NCBI GenBank assembly: GCA_025128135.1
Contig: JAHLYW010000038.1
Span: 1-47,240, forward strand
Length of the DNA: 47,240 nt
Direction of reading: 5' to 3'
DNA from: Synechococcus sp. CS-1325
Lineage (GTDB): Bacteria > Cyanobacteriota > Cyanobacteriia > PCC-6307 > Cyanobiaceae
Shown: in pieces, positions 1 to 7,813 of the stretch
Position numbering within the stretch: the first letter of the stretch is position 1
Layout: each line of letters starts with the position of its first letter
Notes under the pieces: generated by a model
Databases searched by the model: none
Seen by the model: the letters and a program-made list of their open reading frames with translations, nothing else
What the model was told of the DNA's origin: nothing
Position numbers and translations under genes: made by a program

Positions 1-105
1 CAGCCGCTTCTGAAACTTACAGCATCGGGGGCTTCCGCTTCCCTCTGCCCTAAGCCCTGCAGCGCTTTGCCTTCCGGCTCACGCGCAGTCCAATAACCTA
101 TCACA

Positions 106-918
106 TCAGCTCTCGTCCACTAGTGCTTCTGCCCAGGGGAGGAAGATCTCGAGGGTCGCGGGGTCGCGGGCCGCCAGAACGGGAAAATCGGCATGGGCCT
201 GGTCCTCGCCCGGCTGGAGGCGGGCTGGATTGGTCACCAGCCACCGCAGCGGACAGCCCAGCTCGGAGAGCACCAGCCAGGCCGCAGCCAGATCCCAGAT
301 CTTCGGGGTGGCTTCGAGCGCCGCCACTGTCTGGCCCATCGCCACGCTGACCAGATTGAGGCTGGCCACCCCGAGCAATCTGATCTTTCCGGGAAAACGC
401 CGGTCGGGCAGCCTCTGAAGGACGCCGATCGATCGGCTGCACAGCGAGGCGCAGCCGATCGCCTGGCCCTGGGATGTGGGGGCAGGCAGAGGCTTGCCAT
501 TCCGCCAGGCCCCCTGCCCCCGCACCGCCACGATCCGTTGCCGGAGGGGAGGAATATCGAGGATCGCCAAGACCGGAACGCCGTGCTCGAAACGGGCCAG
601 GGAAATCGCCCAGTACGGAATGCCGGCGGCAAAGTTCGTGGTGCCATCGAGGGGATCCACCACCCAGTAGGCGGAGGTCCGGGGGATCCGTTTCTCTCCC
701 TCCTCACTGAGTACCCCTTCGCCGGGATAGAGCTGGCCCAGGCCGTGCACCAGGGTCGCGTCGCTCCAGCGGTCACAGGCCGTGATCAGGCTGCCATCGG
801 CCTTGGACTCTGCGGCCATGTGACCGAAGTCGAGGCGCTGCCGGGTGGCCACCTGATCGAGCAGGCCATCAAGCGGCAGGGCGCCCAGCGGGAGGTGGCT
901 CATGGCAGACGCGCTCAT
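106..918 (-). CDS. Inositol monophosphatase family protein
   Basis: This 270-residue protein is a Mg-dependent sugar- or inositol-phosphate phosphatase of the IMPase/FBPase superfamily. The sequence shows the metal-binding motif VVDPLDGTTNF near residue 86 and the second motif KIWDLAAAWLVLSELG near residue 207, both in the usual order, and the length is normal for the family. The acidic patch SEEGEK before motif A fits the third metal ligand. The substrate cannot be told from sequence; myo-inositol phosphate, histidinol phosphate and PAP are known substrates of relatives. The start overlaps the end of the upstream transporter gene by 4 bases (ATGA), so the two are probably translated together. 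Identity at family level is firm, substrate unknown. Confidence 0.88.
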   Translation of the reverse strand: MSASAMSHLPLGALPLDGLLDQVATRQRLDFGHMAAESKADGSLITACDRWSDATLVHGLGQLYPGEGVLSEEGEKRIPRTSAYWVVDPLDGTTNFAAGIPYWAISLARFEHGVPVLAILDIPPLRQRIVAVRGQGAWRNGKPLPAPTSQGQAIGCASLCSRSIGVLQRLPDRRFPGKIRLLGVASLNLVSVAMGQTVAALEATPKIWDLAAAWLVLSELGCPLRWLVTNPARLQPGEDQAHADFPVLAARDPATLEIFLPWAEALVDES

Positions 919-2309
919 CCGAGTTCCAGCGAGAGGACGCGGCTGAGGCTGCGGCTGGTGTCCTCACGGAACTGGCGCAGGTTCAGCGCCGAGAGCAGCC
1001 ACAACGCCGCAAAGGCGACCAGAGCCTCGATCGACAGCACCAGGGCAAAGGGGAAAAAGCTCGAGCCATCCGGCCCGATGGCCCGCCCCAGATCGAGCAG
1101 GCCACCCCCCAGCAACTTGCCGATGGCCCTCGAAAAAGCCTGGGCCAGACCCCAGACCCCGACAAAGGTTCCCGCCGCCTGGGGCAGGGTGAGATCAAGC
1201 ATCAGGCAGAGAGTGCTGTTGGTACCGATCCCTGAGGCCAGGCCGAACACCAGCATCACCGTCTTGAGCACGGCAACCTGGGCTGTGAGCCCAGCCAGAA
1301 GAAGCAGAAGCATGGAAGCGGCGATCAGCTGGCAGCCCAGCCGCGCCGTGGCCAGCGGTCCAAGCCTGGGAACGATCCACCAGCCCGCAGCCACCAGGCC
1401 GATCAGGGTCCCCGATCCCCAGAGAGCATTGAGACCGGCGGTGGCAGCGATCGGCATGCCGAACACTTCGGCGCCATAGCTCTCCAGAACAGGATCCTGA
1501 AGGAACAGGGCAAGGGTGAAGAGGACGAGAAAAAGAAAGAAGATGGCCACCTGCCGGCTGGAGGTGATCAGCTGCCAGGCCCGCCTCAGGGTGATCGCAT
1601 CCTCCCGTTCGGCGCTCTGACTCAGATCGGTCTGGGCCGGTTCCATCCCCAAGACAGCCAGGAGGGTCAGCGCGAAGACAACCAGGGCGGAGCGCACCAT
1701 GAATGGCCCCAGGACCGCTTCGAGTACGGCGGGATCCTTCACCCCATCGAGATTCCGAAGACTGAGGGAAATCGCCACCGCTCCAGCAACGATGCCGACA
1801 GTGAGCATGCACCAGATGATCCCGACCGCCCTGGGGCGATCCTTCTCGCCGGTGCGATCAATCACCAGAGCGAGATACGGGGTGCTGGCCATCGACACAG
1901 CCAGCCCGTAACAGGCGAACAATCCGCAGAGCAAGGCTCCCCCCAGCAGGCTCGCCTGGGAATCCTGCGCCTGGAACGCCCTCGCCAGCCTGAAGATCAC
2001 CGGCACAACCAGCACGGCCAGGCCGCAGAAGCCGGCAGCACCCACAAGGATGTATGGGGTGCGATGCCGTCCTGCCCAGGCATAGCGATCGGAGATCTGG
2101 CCGAACAGCACCCGGGAGGGAGCAACGAACTGCTCGAAGGCCAGGGCGCCGCCCACCAGAAGGCCTGGGAACCCCAGCTCACTGACCATCACCCGATTGA
2201 GCAGCCCGGCAAAAACAACAGCCAGAAAGCCGAGACAGGCCTGGAAAAGGCCAAGCCTCAGGGTGCCGGGGATGGAGAGCCCTGGGCCCGATGAAGCATC
2301 CGGGTTCAT
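915..2309 (-). CDS. PucC/BCD-family MFS transporter
   Basis: This 464-residue polytopic membrane protein belongs to the PUCC group of the major facilitator superfamily, related to PucC and LhaA, which in purple bacteria help assemble light-harvesting complexes and may handle bacteriochlorophyll. About twelve hydrophobic segments are visible, with a charged loop DRYAWAGRHRTPYI after the second segment, a place where MFS proteins carry their conserved basic motif. Cyanobacteria keep several such proteins whose substrates are unsettled; pigment or pigment-protein delivery is an inference. It is the first gene of a pair with the IMPase gene (4-base overlap). The gap to the TolC-like gene upstream is 73 bases and probably holds its promoter. 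Confidence 0.85.
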   Translation of the reverse strand: MNPDASSGPGLSIPGTLRLGLFQACLGFLAVVFAGLLNRVMVSELGFPGLLVGGALAFEQFVAPSRVLFGQISDRYAWAGRHRTPYILVGAAGFCGLAVLVVPVIFRLARAFQAQDSQASLLGGALLCGLFACYGLAVSMASTPYLALVIDRTGEKDRPRAVGIIWCMLTVGIVAGAVAISLSLRNLDGVKDPAVLEAVLGPFMVRSALVVFALTLLAVLGMEPAQTDLSQSAEREDAITLRRAWQLITSSRQVAIFFLFLVLFTLALFLQDPVLESYGAEVFGMPIAATAGLNALWGSGTLIGLVAAGWWIVPRLGPLATARLGCQLIAASMLLLLLAGLTAQVAVLKTVMLVFGLASGIGTNSTLCLMLDLTLPQAAGTFVGVWGLAQAFSRAIGKLLGGGLLDLGRAIGPDGSSFFPFALVLSIEALVAFAALWLLSALNLRQFREDTSRSLSRVLSLELG

Positions 2310-2358
2310 CGGGGCGGCAGCTTAAAGCGATGTGACCTTATCAAGGACATTCTGGAAT

Positions 2359-2381
2359 CCAGCTGGCCTGGCCCAAGCTGG
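2359..2381 (-). terminator. Weak hairpin just after the TolC-like gene
   Basis: A 6-bp inverted repeat, CCAGCT and AGCTGG, with an 11-base loop lies directly after the stop codon of the TolC-like gene on the minus strand. No T-run follows, so an intrinsic terminator is only a weak possibility. It could equally be a chance repeat. Confidence 0.25.
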
Positions 2382-2382
2382 C

Positions 2383-4062
2383 TCACAGGCTTGAGTCGAG
2401 CTGGCAGGCCGGCTGCAGAGGCAGGGGTTCGATCGGGATCTGGGTGGCTGGGTCCTGAGCTGGCTTGCTTCCCGGCAGGGCAGGAGGCTTGCAGAGCGCC
2501 ACCTGATCAAGACCGGTGCGGCGGCGCAGCTCGGCCAGACGCTTGTTGTAATCGGTGACGGCGCGAGCGTAACGAACCTCGGCCTGGGTGAGATCGCGCT
2601 GTGTATCGACAACTTCCCGCTGGGTCGTGACGCCGGCCTGGAATCGAAGCCGCGCCAGGCGGAGGGTCTCCCGCGCCGAGATCACTTCCCGGGTTGTGGT
2701 GGCGATGTCGCGATTGTTCTTGAGCAGCTCATAGAAGCTCGATTCCACTTCCTGGCGAATCGAATCGCGACGACTGGCGAAACGGAACCGATTTTCCTCA
2801 GCGACCTGCTTCTGCTGGCGGTACTGGGCGGCGGCTCGACCGCCATCAAACAATGACCAGCTCAAGTTGAGCCCGATTGTGTTATCGAAGCCGTAGGTAA
2901 GCGTATCGGTATTGCTGGTATTGATCGCTCTGGAGGTGGTCTCACCACTGAAGCGGTTCCAGCCGAAGTTATTCACAATGCTGAGAAAGGGCTGCACCGC
3001 TCCGATCGAGGCATTGGCATTGCTGTTTGCAATCGAGATGTCAAGAATGATCTGATCGAGTTCCTCGCGGAAGGCATAGGCGGCCACGATGCTCTCCTGC
3101 AGAGAGGGCAACCAGGAGGCCAGCACCCGCGCCGGTTCACTGGCCGTGGGGGTGACGTTCATGGGCAGATCAAGAAAGGCGGCCAGGCTGCGGCGGGCCA
3201 CGGATTGATCAGCCAGGGCTGTGGTGAGCAACTGCTGGTCGCGGGCAAGCTGGGTTTCTGCCTGCAGAACGTCGAGCTTGGTGGATACACCGGCCTGGAA
3301 ACGAGCCCTCGCATCCCTGAGACTCACCAGAGAAGCGCGCACCGATTCCTGGCCGATTCTCACATTTTCGTCGGCAAGTTGCAGATCGAAGTAGGCCTGG
3401 GCCACCTGAAGCCGCAGATCCCGCAAGGCGATCAGATACTGATTCTGGGCCTGCTCATATTGATCGCGGGCGGCGGCGATCTGAGGGACCCGTTGGGGAT
3501 TGATCAGATCCCAGTTGATGCCGATGCTCATCTGCCCGCCATACCTCAGATTGGAGGTCGTGGTGGTGTTGGAGGTGGGGTTGAAGGGTGTGCTGCGGCT
3601 CGGGAAATTTGTATCACTCCGAAAACTATTGTTCAAACCTGGAAAACTGTTTGACGTGTTGAGGTTGATGTTGGGATACCAGGCGGAGATCTGGGCCCTC
3701 AGGTTGGACTTGGCCTGATCCACCTGGGAGGCCACAGCCTTCAGATTGGGGTTGTTGACTTCGGCAATGGTTTCCACCTCACGCAGGCCAAGGGGCCTGA
3801 GTTCCTGGATCCTCACCTGGGTGGGCTTGGTCGGCAGGGCCAGCGAGGGTGGGCCACTGAGCCCTTCCAGGCCGGGCTCAAGCTGCTTGGCTGCCGGAGC
3901 CAGCACGGAAGGATCCGACCTGGGACGGTTTCCCAGGACCTCAGGGGCCAGGGGCAGCTCGCTGCCCACGGGCTGGGCGGGCTGCACCGAAGCCGGCTGA
4001 GCCACAGCAGGGAGACAGGCCATCCCGGCGAGTGCCGACAGGACAAGGATGGAAGGCCGCAC
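2383..4062 (-). CDS. TolC-family outer membrane efflux protein
   Basis: TolC-like proteins form trimeric outer membrane channels for export pumps and type I secretion. With the GTG start at 4062 the protein has about 559 residues and opens with a typical signal peptide (hydrophobic stretch ending AVAQPAS). A proline-rich linker follows, then two repeats of the OEP helical hairpin domain, visible as the paired phrases LRDARARFQAGVSTKLDVLQ and LRLARLRFQAGVTTQREVVD, the classic internal duplication. The longer reading frame from an ATG at 4146 would overlap the upstream radical SAM gene by 56 bases and put 28 non-signal residues in front, so the GTG is preferred. The 28-base gap to the upstream gene suggests one transcript with it. 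No inner-membrane pump gene is adjacent, so the partner is unknown. Confidence 0.88.
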   Translation of the reverse strand: MRPSILVLSALAGMACLPAVAQPASVQPAQPVGSELPLAPEVLGNRPRSDPSVLAPAAKQLEPGLEGLSGPPSLALPTKPTQVRIQELRPLGLREVETIAEVNNPNLKAVASQVDQAKSNLRAQISAWYPNINLNTSNSFPGLNNSFRSDTNFPSRSTPFNPTSNTTTTSNLRYGGQMSIGINWDLINPQRVPQIAAARDQYEQAQNQYLIALRDLRLQVAQAYFDLQLADENVRIGQESVRASLVSLRDARARFQAGVSTKLDVLQAETQLARDQQLLTTALADQSVARRSLAAFLDLPMNVTPTASEPARVLASWLPSLQESIVAAYAFREELDQIILDISIANSNANASIGAVQPFLSIVNNFGWNRFSGETTSRAINTSNTDTLTYGFDNTIGLNLSWSLFDGGRAAAQYRQQKQVAEENRFRFASRRDSIRQEVESSFYELLKNNRDIATTTREVISARETLRLARLRFQAGVTTQREVVDTQRDLTQAEVRYARAVTDYNKRLAELRRRTGLDQVALCKPPALPGSKPAQDPATQIPIEPLPLQPACQLDSSL

Positions 4063-4090
4063 GCCAGAGAGGTCGGTGTTCAGGCAGAGC

Positions 4091-5503
4091 TTAAGGAACA
4101 AAGGCCAGCTCGCCGATGCAGGCAGCCACGAAATCATCCGCCCCATCCACCAGGCGAATCGGCACCGGGCAACGGGCTCTGAACGCGTCGAGGCTGAGGT
4201 CGTCCAGAAAGACAGGCATTCCCTGGCGCAGGACCACCGAGGGGAGAAGAAGCTGATCGCCCAGATCCAGGCCAGCCAGCCCCGTCAGCAGGTCGGATCC
4301 GGTCAGCAGGCCCGTGACCACCTGATCCTGGCCCCAGTAGGGGCTGGGCAGACCATGCAGGATCACCTCCAACCCATCAACGCGGTTGAGGCGATCCACC
4401 ACCGGCTGGAGGGCCTCGGCCACCAGCCGCCCCACCACCCAGCTGATCCGGCGGGGAGCCGCCAGGCGCTCCGGCAAGGGTTCGGTGGCCCGCTCCAGGG
4501 ATTCAAGGAAGGCCCGGATGCTGCCGACGCCGTTCTCCTGCTGGGGGAGGTCTTCGTAGGCGGAGCGGGGAGGCAGAGGCAGGCCGGCGATCAGATACCA
4601 CTCATCCGAGAGCCAGGCGAAGCGGCTGCCCAATCTCGAGAGGAAGTGCTCCTGGATCGGCTCCACCTGGGCAATCACGGTGCGTGCACAGTCCCGATCG
4701 ACCGGCACCAGACCATCCTGCTGGGGCCGGAAGCGGGTCAGCCCGACAGGCACCACCGCCGCGGAAAGCACCGCCGGCCAGGGTTCGGCAGCGAAGCTGG
4801 CCAGGTCATGGAGGCTGCGCTCCAGGGCCGCACCATCGTTCAGACCCGGACAGACCACCACCTGGGCGTGGATCTGCAGGCGCCGCTCCGCGAACCAGGC
4901 CAGCTGCTCCATCAGCAGCCCAGCCCGCTGATTGACCAGAAGGCGTTGCCGCAGCTCCGGATCCGTGGCATGGACCGAAACGAACAGCGGCGAAAGCCGC
5001 TGATCTTCGATCCGCCCCCAGTCGGCCGGGGTGAGGTTGGTGAGGGTGAGATAGGAGCCGTAGAGGAAGCTGAGCCGGAAGTCGTCGTCCTTGACGTAGA
5101 GGCTGTCGCGCTGACCGGGGGGCTGCTGATCAATGAAGCAGAACGCGCAGTGGTTGTTGCATTGCCGCAGCCCGTCGAACAACGCTTCTGTGAAGCCCAG
5201 CCCCAAACCGTCGTCGGCATCCTTCTCGATCTCCAGCCGGTGCAGAACCCCCTCCGGGTCCTCCACCTCGAGCACCAGGTCTTCCTCACCGACCAGCACC
5301 TGCAGATCGATCAGGTCCCTGGGCCTGAGGCCATTGATGCTGAGCAACCGATCGCCGGGTTGAAAGCCGAGCTCCTCACCGATCGAACCGGGCGCCACGG
5401 TGGACACAACCGCCGGCTGGGGGAGGCGATCGACGGCGCCGACATCCAGCGAGACGCCGGCGGAAGGCTCATTCCACACGGGATCAGCGGTTCCACAGAC
5501 CAT
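4091..5503 (-). CDS. TIGR03279-like PDZ-radical SAM protein (DUF512)
   Basis: A 470-residue protein with an N-terminal PDZ-like segment (residues about 30-90, with GFQPGDRLLSINGLRPRDLI) followed by the cluster-binding Cys115-x3-Cys119-x2-Cys122 of a radical SAM domain and a C-terminal DUF512 region. This order matches the cyanobacterial family called putative FeS-containing oxidoreductase; relatives occur in clostridia. The reaction is not known. The first 30 residues are less conserved-looking, so a later start is possible. It lies between uppP (21 bases upstream) and the TolC-like gene (downstream) on the same strand, which suggests an envelope-linked operon, though that is inference. Confidence 0.87.
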   Translation of the reverse strand: MVCGTADPVWNEPSAGVSLDVGAVDRLPQPAVVSTVAPGSIGEELGFQPGDRLLSINGLRPRDLIDLQVLVGEEDLVLEVEDPEGVLHRLEIEKDADDGLGLGFTEALFDGLRQCNNHCAFCFIDQQPPGQRDSLYVKDDDFRLSFLYGSYLTLTNLTPADWGRIEDQRLSPLFVSVHATDPELRQRLLVNQRAGLLMEQLAWFAERRLQIHAQVVVCPGLNDGAALERSLHDLASFAAEPWPAVLSAAVVPVGLTRFRPQQDGLVPVDRDCARTVIAQVEPIQEHFLSRLGSRFAWLSDEWYLIAGLPLPPRSAYEDLPQQENGVGSIRAFLESLERATEPLPERLAAPRRISWVVGRLVAEALQPVVDRLNRVDGLEVILHGLPSPYWGQDQVVTGLLTGSDLLTGLAGLDLGDQLLLPSVVLRQGMPVFLDDLSLDAFRARCPVPIRLVDGADDFVAACIGELAFVP

Positions 5504-5524
5504 TCAGTCTGAACGACGATCAGC

Positions 5525-6409
5525 TCAACCGGCAGCACCCCCCGACCGGGCCACCCAGGCCAGCAGGAACACCCCGAAACCGAGCCGGTAGGCCACGAAC
5601 ACCCAGGTGCTGTTGTTCTGAAGAAAACGCAGCAACCAGGCGATCGCCAGCCAGGAGACCACCGCCGCCGCCGCGATCCCGACCAGCATCGGCACAGGCC
5701 CCAGGGCCGCGTCGGCGGCAAAGGCCGTCTTCAGCTCGACAAGGCCGGCCAGGGTGATGGCGGGGATGCCCAACAGAAAGGAAAAGCGGGCCGCCGCCGA
5801 TCGCTCCCAGCCATCGAAAAGCGAGGCCGTCAGGGTGCTGCCGGAGCGCGACACTCCTGGAATCAGGGCCAGGGCCTGGGCCAGCCCGACCCAGACCCCA
5901 TCGATCGGACGGACCTGGGGCAGCGACCGGCGCCTGGCGCCAAGCGTTTCCGCCAGGGCCAGAACCAACGCCATCACGATCGAAACAATTCCGATCGAAG
6001 CGATCCCACGCAAGGCGGAAGTTTCGTAGCCCGGCCAGAACACCTTGATAGCCAGACCGGCGAGCACGATCGGCACGGTGCCGATCACCATCGCCAGCCC
6101 CAGCCGCGCCGAGGGGTCCTTCCATTGACCCAGGCGAAAGGCGCGGCTGATGCCACGGATCACAGCGGCCAGGTCGTCACGGAAATAAAGAATCACCGCC
6201 CCGATGCTGCCGAGCTGGATCACCGCCGTGACCGCGACGCCAGGATCCCCCCAGCCCAGCAGCACCGGCACCACCTTGAGATGGGCCGTGCTGCTGATCG
6301 GCAGAAACTCGGTGAGCCCCTGAACGACCCCAAGCACCAGGGCGTGCCAGCAGGCCTCGAAAAGCCCCAGCGCCGGAGGCTGGATGGCGGCGGGCATCGG
6401 GGGCATCAA
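5525..6409 (-). CDS. uppP: Undecaprenyl-diphosphatase UppP/BacA
   Basis: UppP removes a phosphate from undecaprenyl diphosphate in the cytoplasmic membrane, recycling the lipid carrier used for peptidoglycan and other surface polymers. The 294-residue protein carries both hallmark motifs: GVVQGLTEFLPISSTAH near residue 27 and PGVSRSGSTL near residue 200, set in a hydrophobic protein with about eight membrane segments. Two ATG codons open the frame (6409 and 6406); a third Met at residue 5 is also possible. It is probably the first gene of a minus-strand group with the radical SAM and TolC-like genes. Identification is firm. Confidence 0.95.
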   Translation of the reverse strand: MMPPMPAAIQPPALGLFEACWHALVLGVVQGLTEFLPISSTAHLKVVPVLLGWGDPGVAVTAVIQLGSIGAVILYFRDDLAAVIRGISRAFRLGQWKDPSARLGLAMVIGTVPIVLAGLAIKVFWPGYETSALRGIASIGIVSIVMALVLALAETLGARRRSLPQVRPIDGVWVGLAQALALIPGVSRSGSTLTASLFDGWERSAAARFSFLLGIPAITLAGLVELKTAFAADAALGPVPMLVGIAAAAVVSWLAIAWLLRFLQNNSTWVFVAYRLGFGVFLLAWVARSGGAAG

Positions 6410-6469
6410 AAATGGGAAGTTCCGACCCTATGGCCTGGAGGCGAAACGCACCAGGACCCAGCCCCCCTT

Positions 6470-6484
6470 AAGGTTGAAAACCTT
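6470..6484. repeat. Short palindrome in the uppP / DUF3120 divergent region
   Basis: The perfect inverted repeat AAGGTT-GAA-AACCTT lies in the 198-base gap between two divergent genes, and on the plus strand it is followed by TTTGTTAC. It could be an operator or a small terminator-like hairpin. No regulator could be assigned. Confidence 0.3.
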
Positions 6485-6607
6485 TTGTTACACGTGCCGG
6501 TGCCTGGGGCCATTGCCACCCTCTCTCCCCCCGCTCCAGCCAGCCTGCAGCTTCGGATTCCCTCCCCTTCGGCGCGAGGGCGGCAGGCAGGGTTGCCTGT
6601 TCCGGCG

Positions 6608-7237
6608 ATGGCAGCTCTGCTGGTTGTGTTGCCCGTTTTCCTCCAGGCACCCTGGGTAAGGCTCCATCCCTTCAGTGCATCGCTGTTCACCGCTGGCCTG
6701 CTGGCGATGGGCCTGCTGCTCGATCGCCTGAACGGGGGCCGCTGGGCCGGCCTTGGCCAGCTGCTGGTCGGCTTCGCCGGCAGCTGGCTGGGGGGATGCC
6801 TGTTCTGGGGATGGTTTCGGCTTCACCCAGCCCTTCACCTGCCGATCGAGGCCTTTGCCCTTCCCCTGGCTCTTGCCGGCCTGAACGGACGCTGGAGCAA
6901 CGGTTGTGCCTTCTACCTCGCATCCCTGGTCGGAACGGCCTGCACCGACGCCACCATGGCCCTGGCCGGAGTGATGCCTTACTGGCCCCTGGTCCTGAAC
7001 GCCCCTCTCAGCGACGCTCCAGGACTGCTCAACCTGGCGGGCCGCCAGCTTGCCCACCCCGAGGCCCTGCTCCCCGTCGCCCTGGCCGCCATCGCCCTGC
7101 TCTGGGCCGCTGGTCAGCTCTGGCGAGCCGGAGCCCCAGGGAAGATCGCTGCCGCCGTCCTGCGAACCACCCTGGTGGTGGATGGTCTCTTTCTGGCTGC
7201 TGCCCTGCTCTGCCCCCGGCTGAGTGGCCTGATCTGA
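6608..7237 (+). CDS. DUF3120 membrane protein
   Basis: A 209-residue integral membrane protein that I recognise as the cyanobacterial DUF3120 family; its function is not known. It opens with a hydrophobic segment containing LPVFLQAPWVRLHPFSA and has about six membrane segments. The reading frame stays open far upstream (to 6125) but that part runs antisense through uppP, so the ATG at 6608, just before the first hydrophobic segment, is preferred; no strong ribosome binding site decides it. It is followed 122 bases later by psbU on the same strand. Confidence 0.78.
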   Translation: MAALLVVLPVFLQAPWVRLHPFSASLFTAGLLAMGLLLDRLNGGRWAGLGQLLVGFAGSWLGGCLFWGWFRLHPALHLPIEAFALPLALAGLNGRWSNGCAFYLASLVGTACTDATMALAGVMPYWPLVLNAPLSDAPGLLNLAGRQLAHPEALLPVALAAIALLWAAGQLWRAGAPGKIAAAVLRTTLVVDGLFLAAALLCPRLSGLI

Positions 7238-7346
7238 GCGGCCGAGCCGGTTGGTATTGAAGAACTGCGAATGCTCAAGCAGACGAGCCTGGAATCACCG
7301 GAGCGCGCCTGTAGCCTTTGGCTGGATCCCGTCCGGCGATCAACTC

Positions 7347-7352
7347 GAGGAG
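7347..7352 (+). promoter_or_regulatory. Ribosome binding site of psbU
   Basis: GAGGAG lies 7 bases before the ATG at 7360 and decides the start over the in-frame ATG at 7318. Confidence 0.6.
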
Positions 7353-7359
7353 ATTTTCG

Positions 7360-7737
7360 ATGAAACGGCTGGTTGCCTGGCTGATGAGCGGTGTGCTTGT
7401 TGCCGGTCTGCTTCTCACCCTGTTCCTTCCCGCCGCCGCCCAGGCGGAAGAGCGTCGGAACGTTGCCGACGACAAGATTGCCGCTTCCGAAGGGAAGGTG
7501 GACCTGAACAACTCTCCAGTCAGAAGCTTTCAGCAGTTTCCAGGCATGTATCCCACCCTGGCGGGCAAGATCGTGCTGGGGGGGCCCTACGAGGCCATCG
7601 ATGATGTACTGAACCTTGATCTCACCGAGCGGCAGAAGGAACTCTTCCAGAAGTACCGCGACAACTTCACGATCACTCCGTCTTCCATTGCCCTGAATGA
7701 AGGGTTCGATCGGATCAACAACGGGGTTTACCGCTGA
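7360..7737 (+). CDS. psbU: Photosystem II extrinsic protein PsbU
   Basis: PsbU is the 12-kDa lumenal protein that shields the Mn4CaO5 cluster of photosystem II in cyanobacteria and red algae. The 125-residue precursor has a signal peptide with basic start (MKRL), a hydrophobic core and the cleavage site AQA before EERRN. The mature part shows the helix-hairpin-helix-like phrase VDLNNSPVRSFQQFPGMYPT and ends IALNEGFDRINNGVYR, which are typical of PsbU. Start chosen by the GAGGAG site. It stands alone with its own terminator. Identification is firm. Confidence 0.96.
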   Translation: MKRLVAWLMSGVLVAGLLLTLFLPAAAQAEERRNVADDKIAASEGKVDLNNSPVRSFQQFPGMYPTLAGKIVLGGPYEAIDDVLNLDLTERQKELFQKYRDNFTITPSSIALNEGFDRINNGVYR

Positions 7738-7761
7738 GCAGACAGGTCCTGCTCCTGGCTC

Positions 7762-7792
7762 AAGCCGTCGGCAGTGATCCGGCGGCTTTTTT
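7762..7792 (+). terminator. Intrinsic terminator of psbU
   Basis: A 10-bp stem (AAGCCGTCGG with CCGGCGGCTT, one G-T pair) and a 7-base loop are followed by a run of T starting inside the last stem bases. It begins 25 bases after the psbU stop and ends before nadB, separating the two genes. Confidence 0.85.
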
Positions 7793-7813
7793 GTTGGCTC
7801 CTTGACGGGCCCC

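Noticed and set aside
1..105. Left edge of the window
   Set aside because: No gene end, RNA or clear hairpin could be supported in these 105 bases.
193..1479. Long plus-strand open frame (428 codons)
   Set aside because: It runs antisense through the IMPase and PucC-type genes, has low-complexity Gln/Gly/Arg-rich content and no family features; a by-product of high GC.
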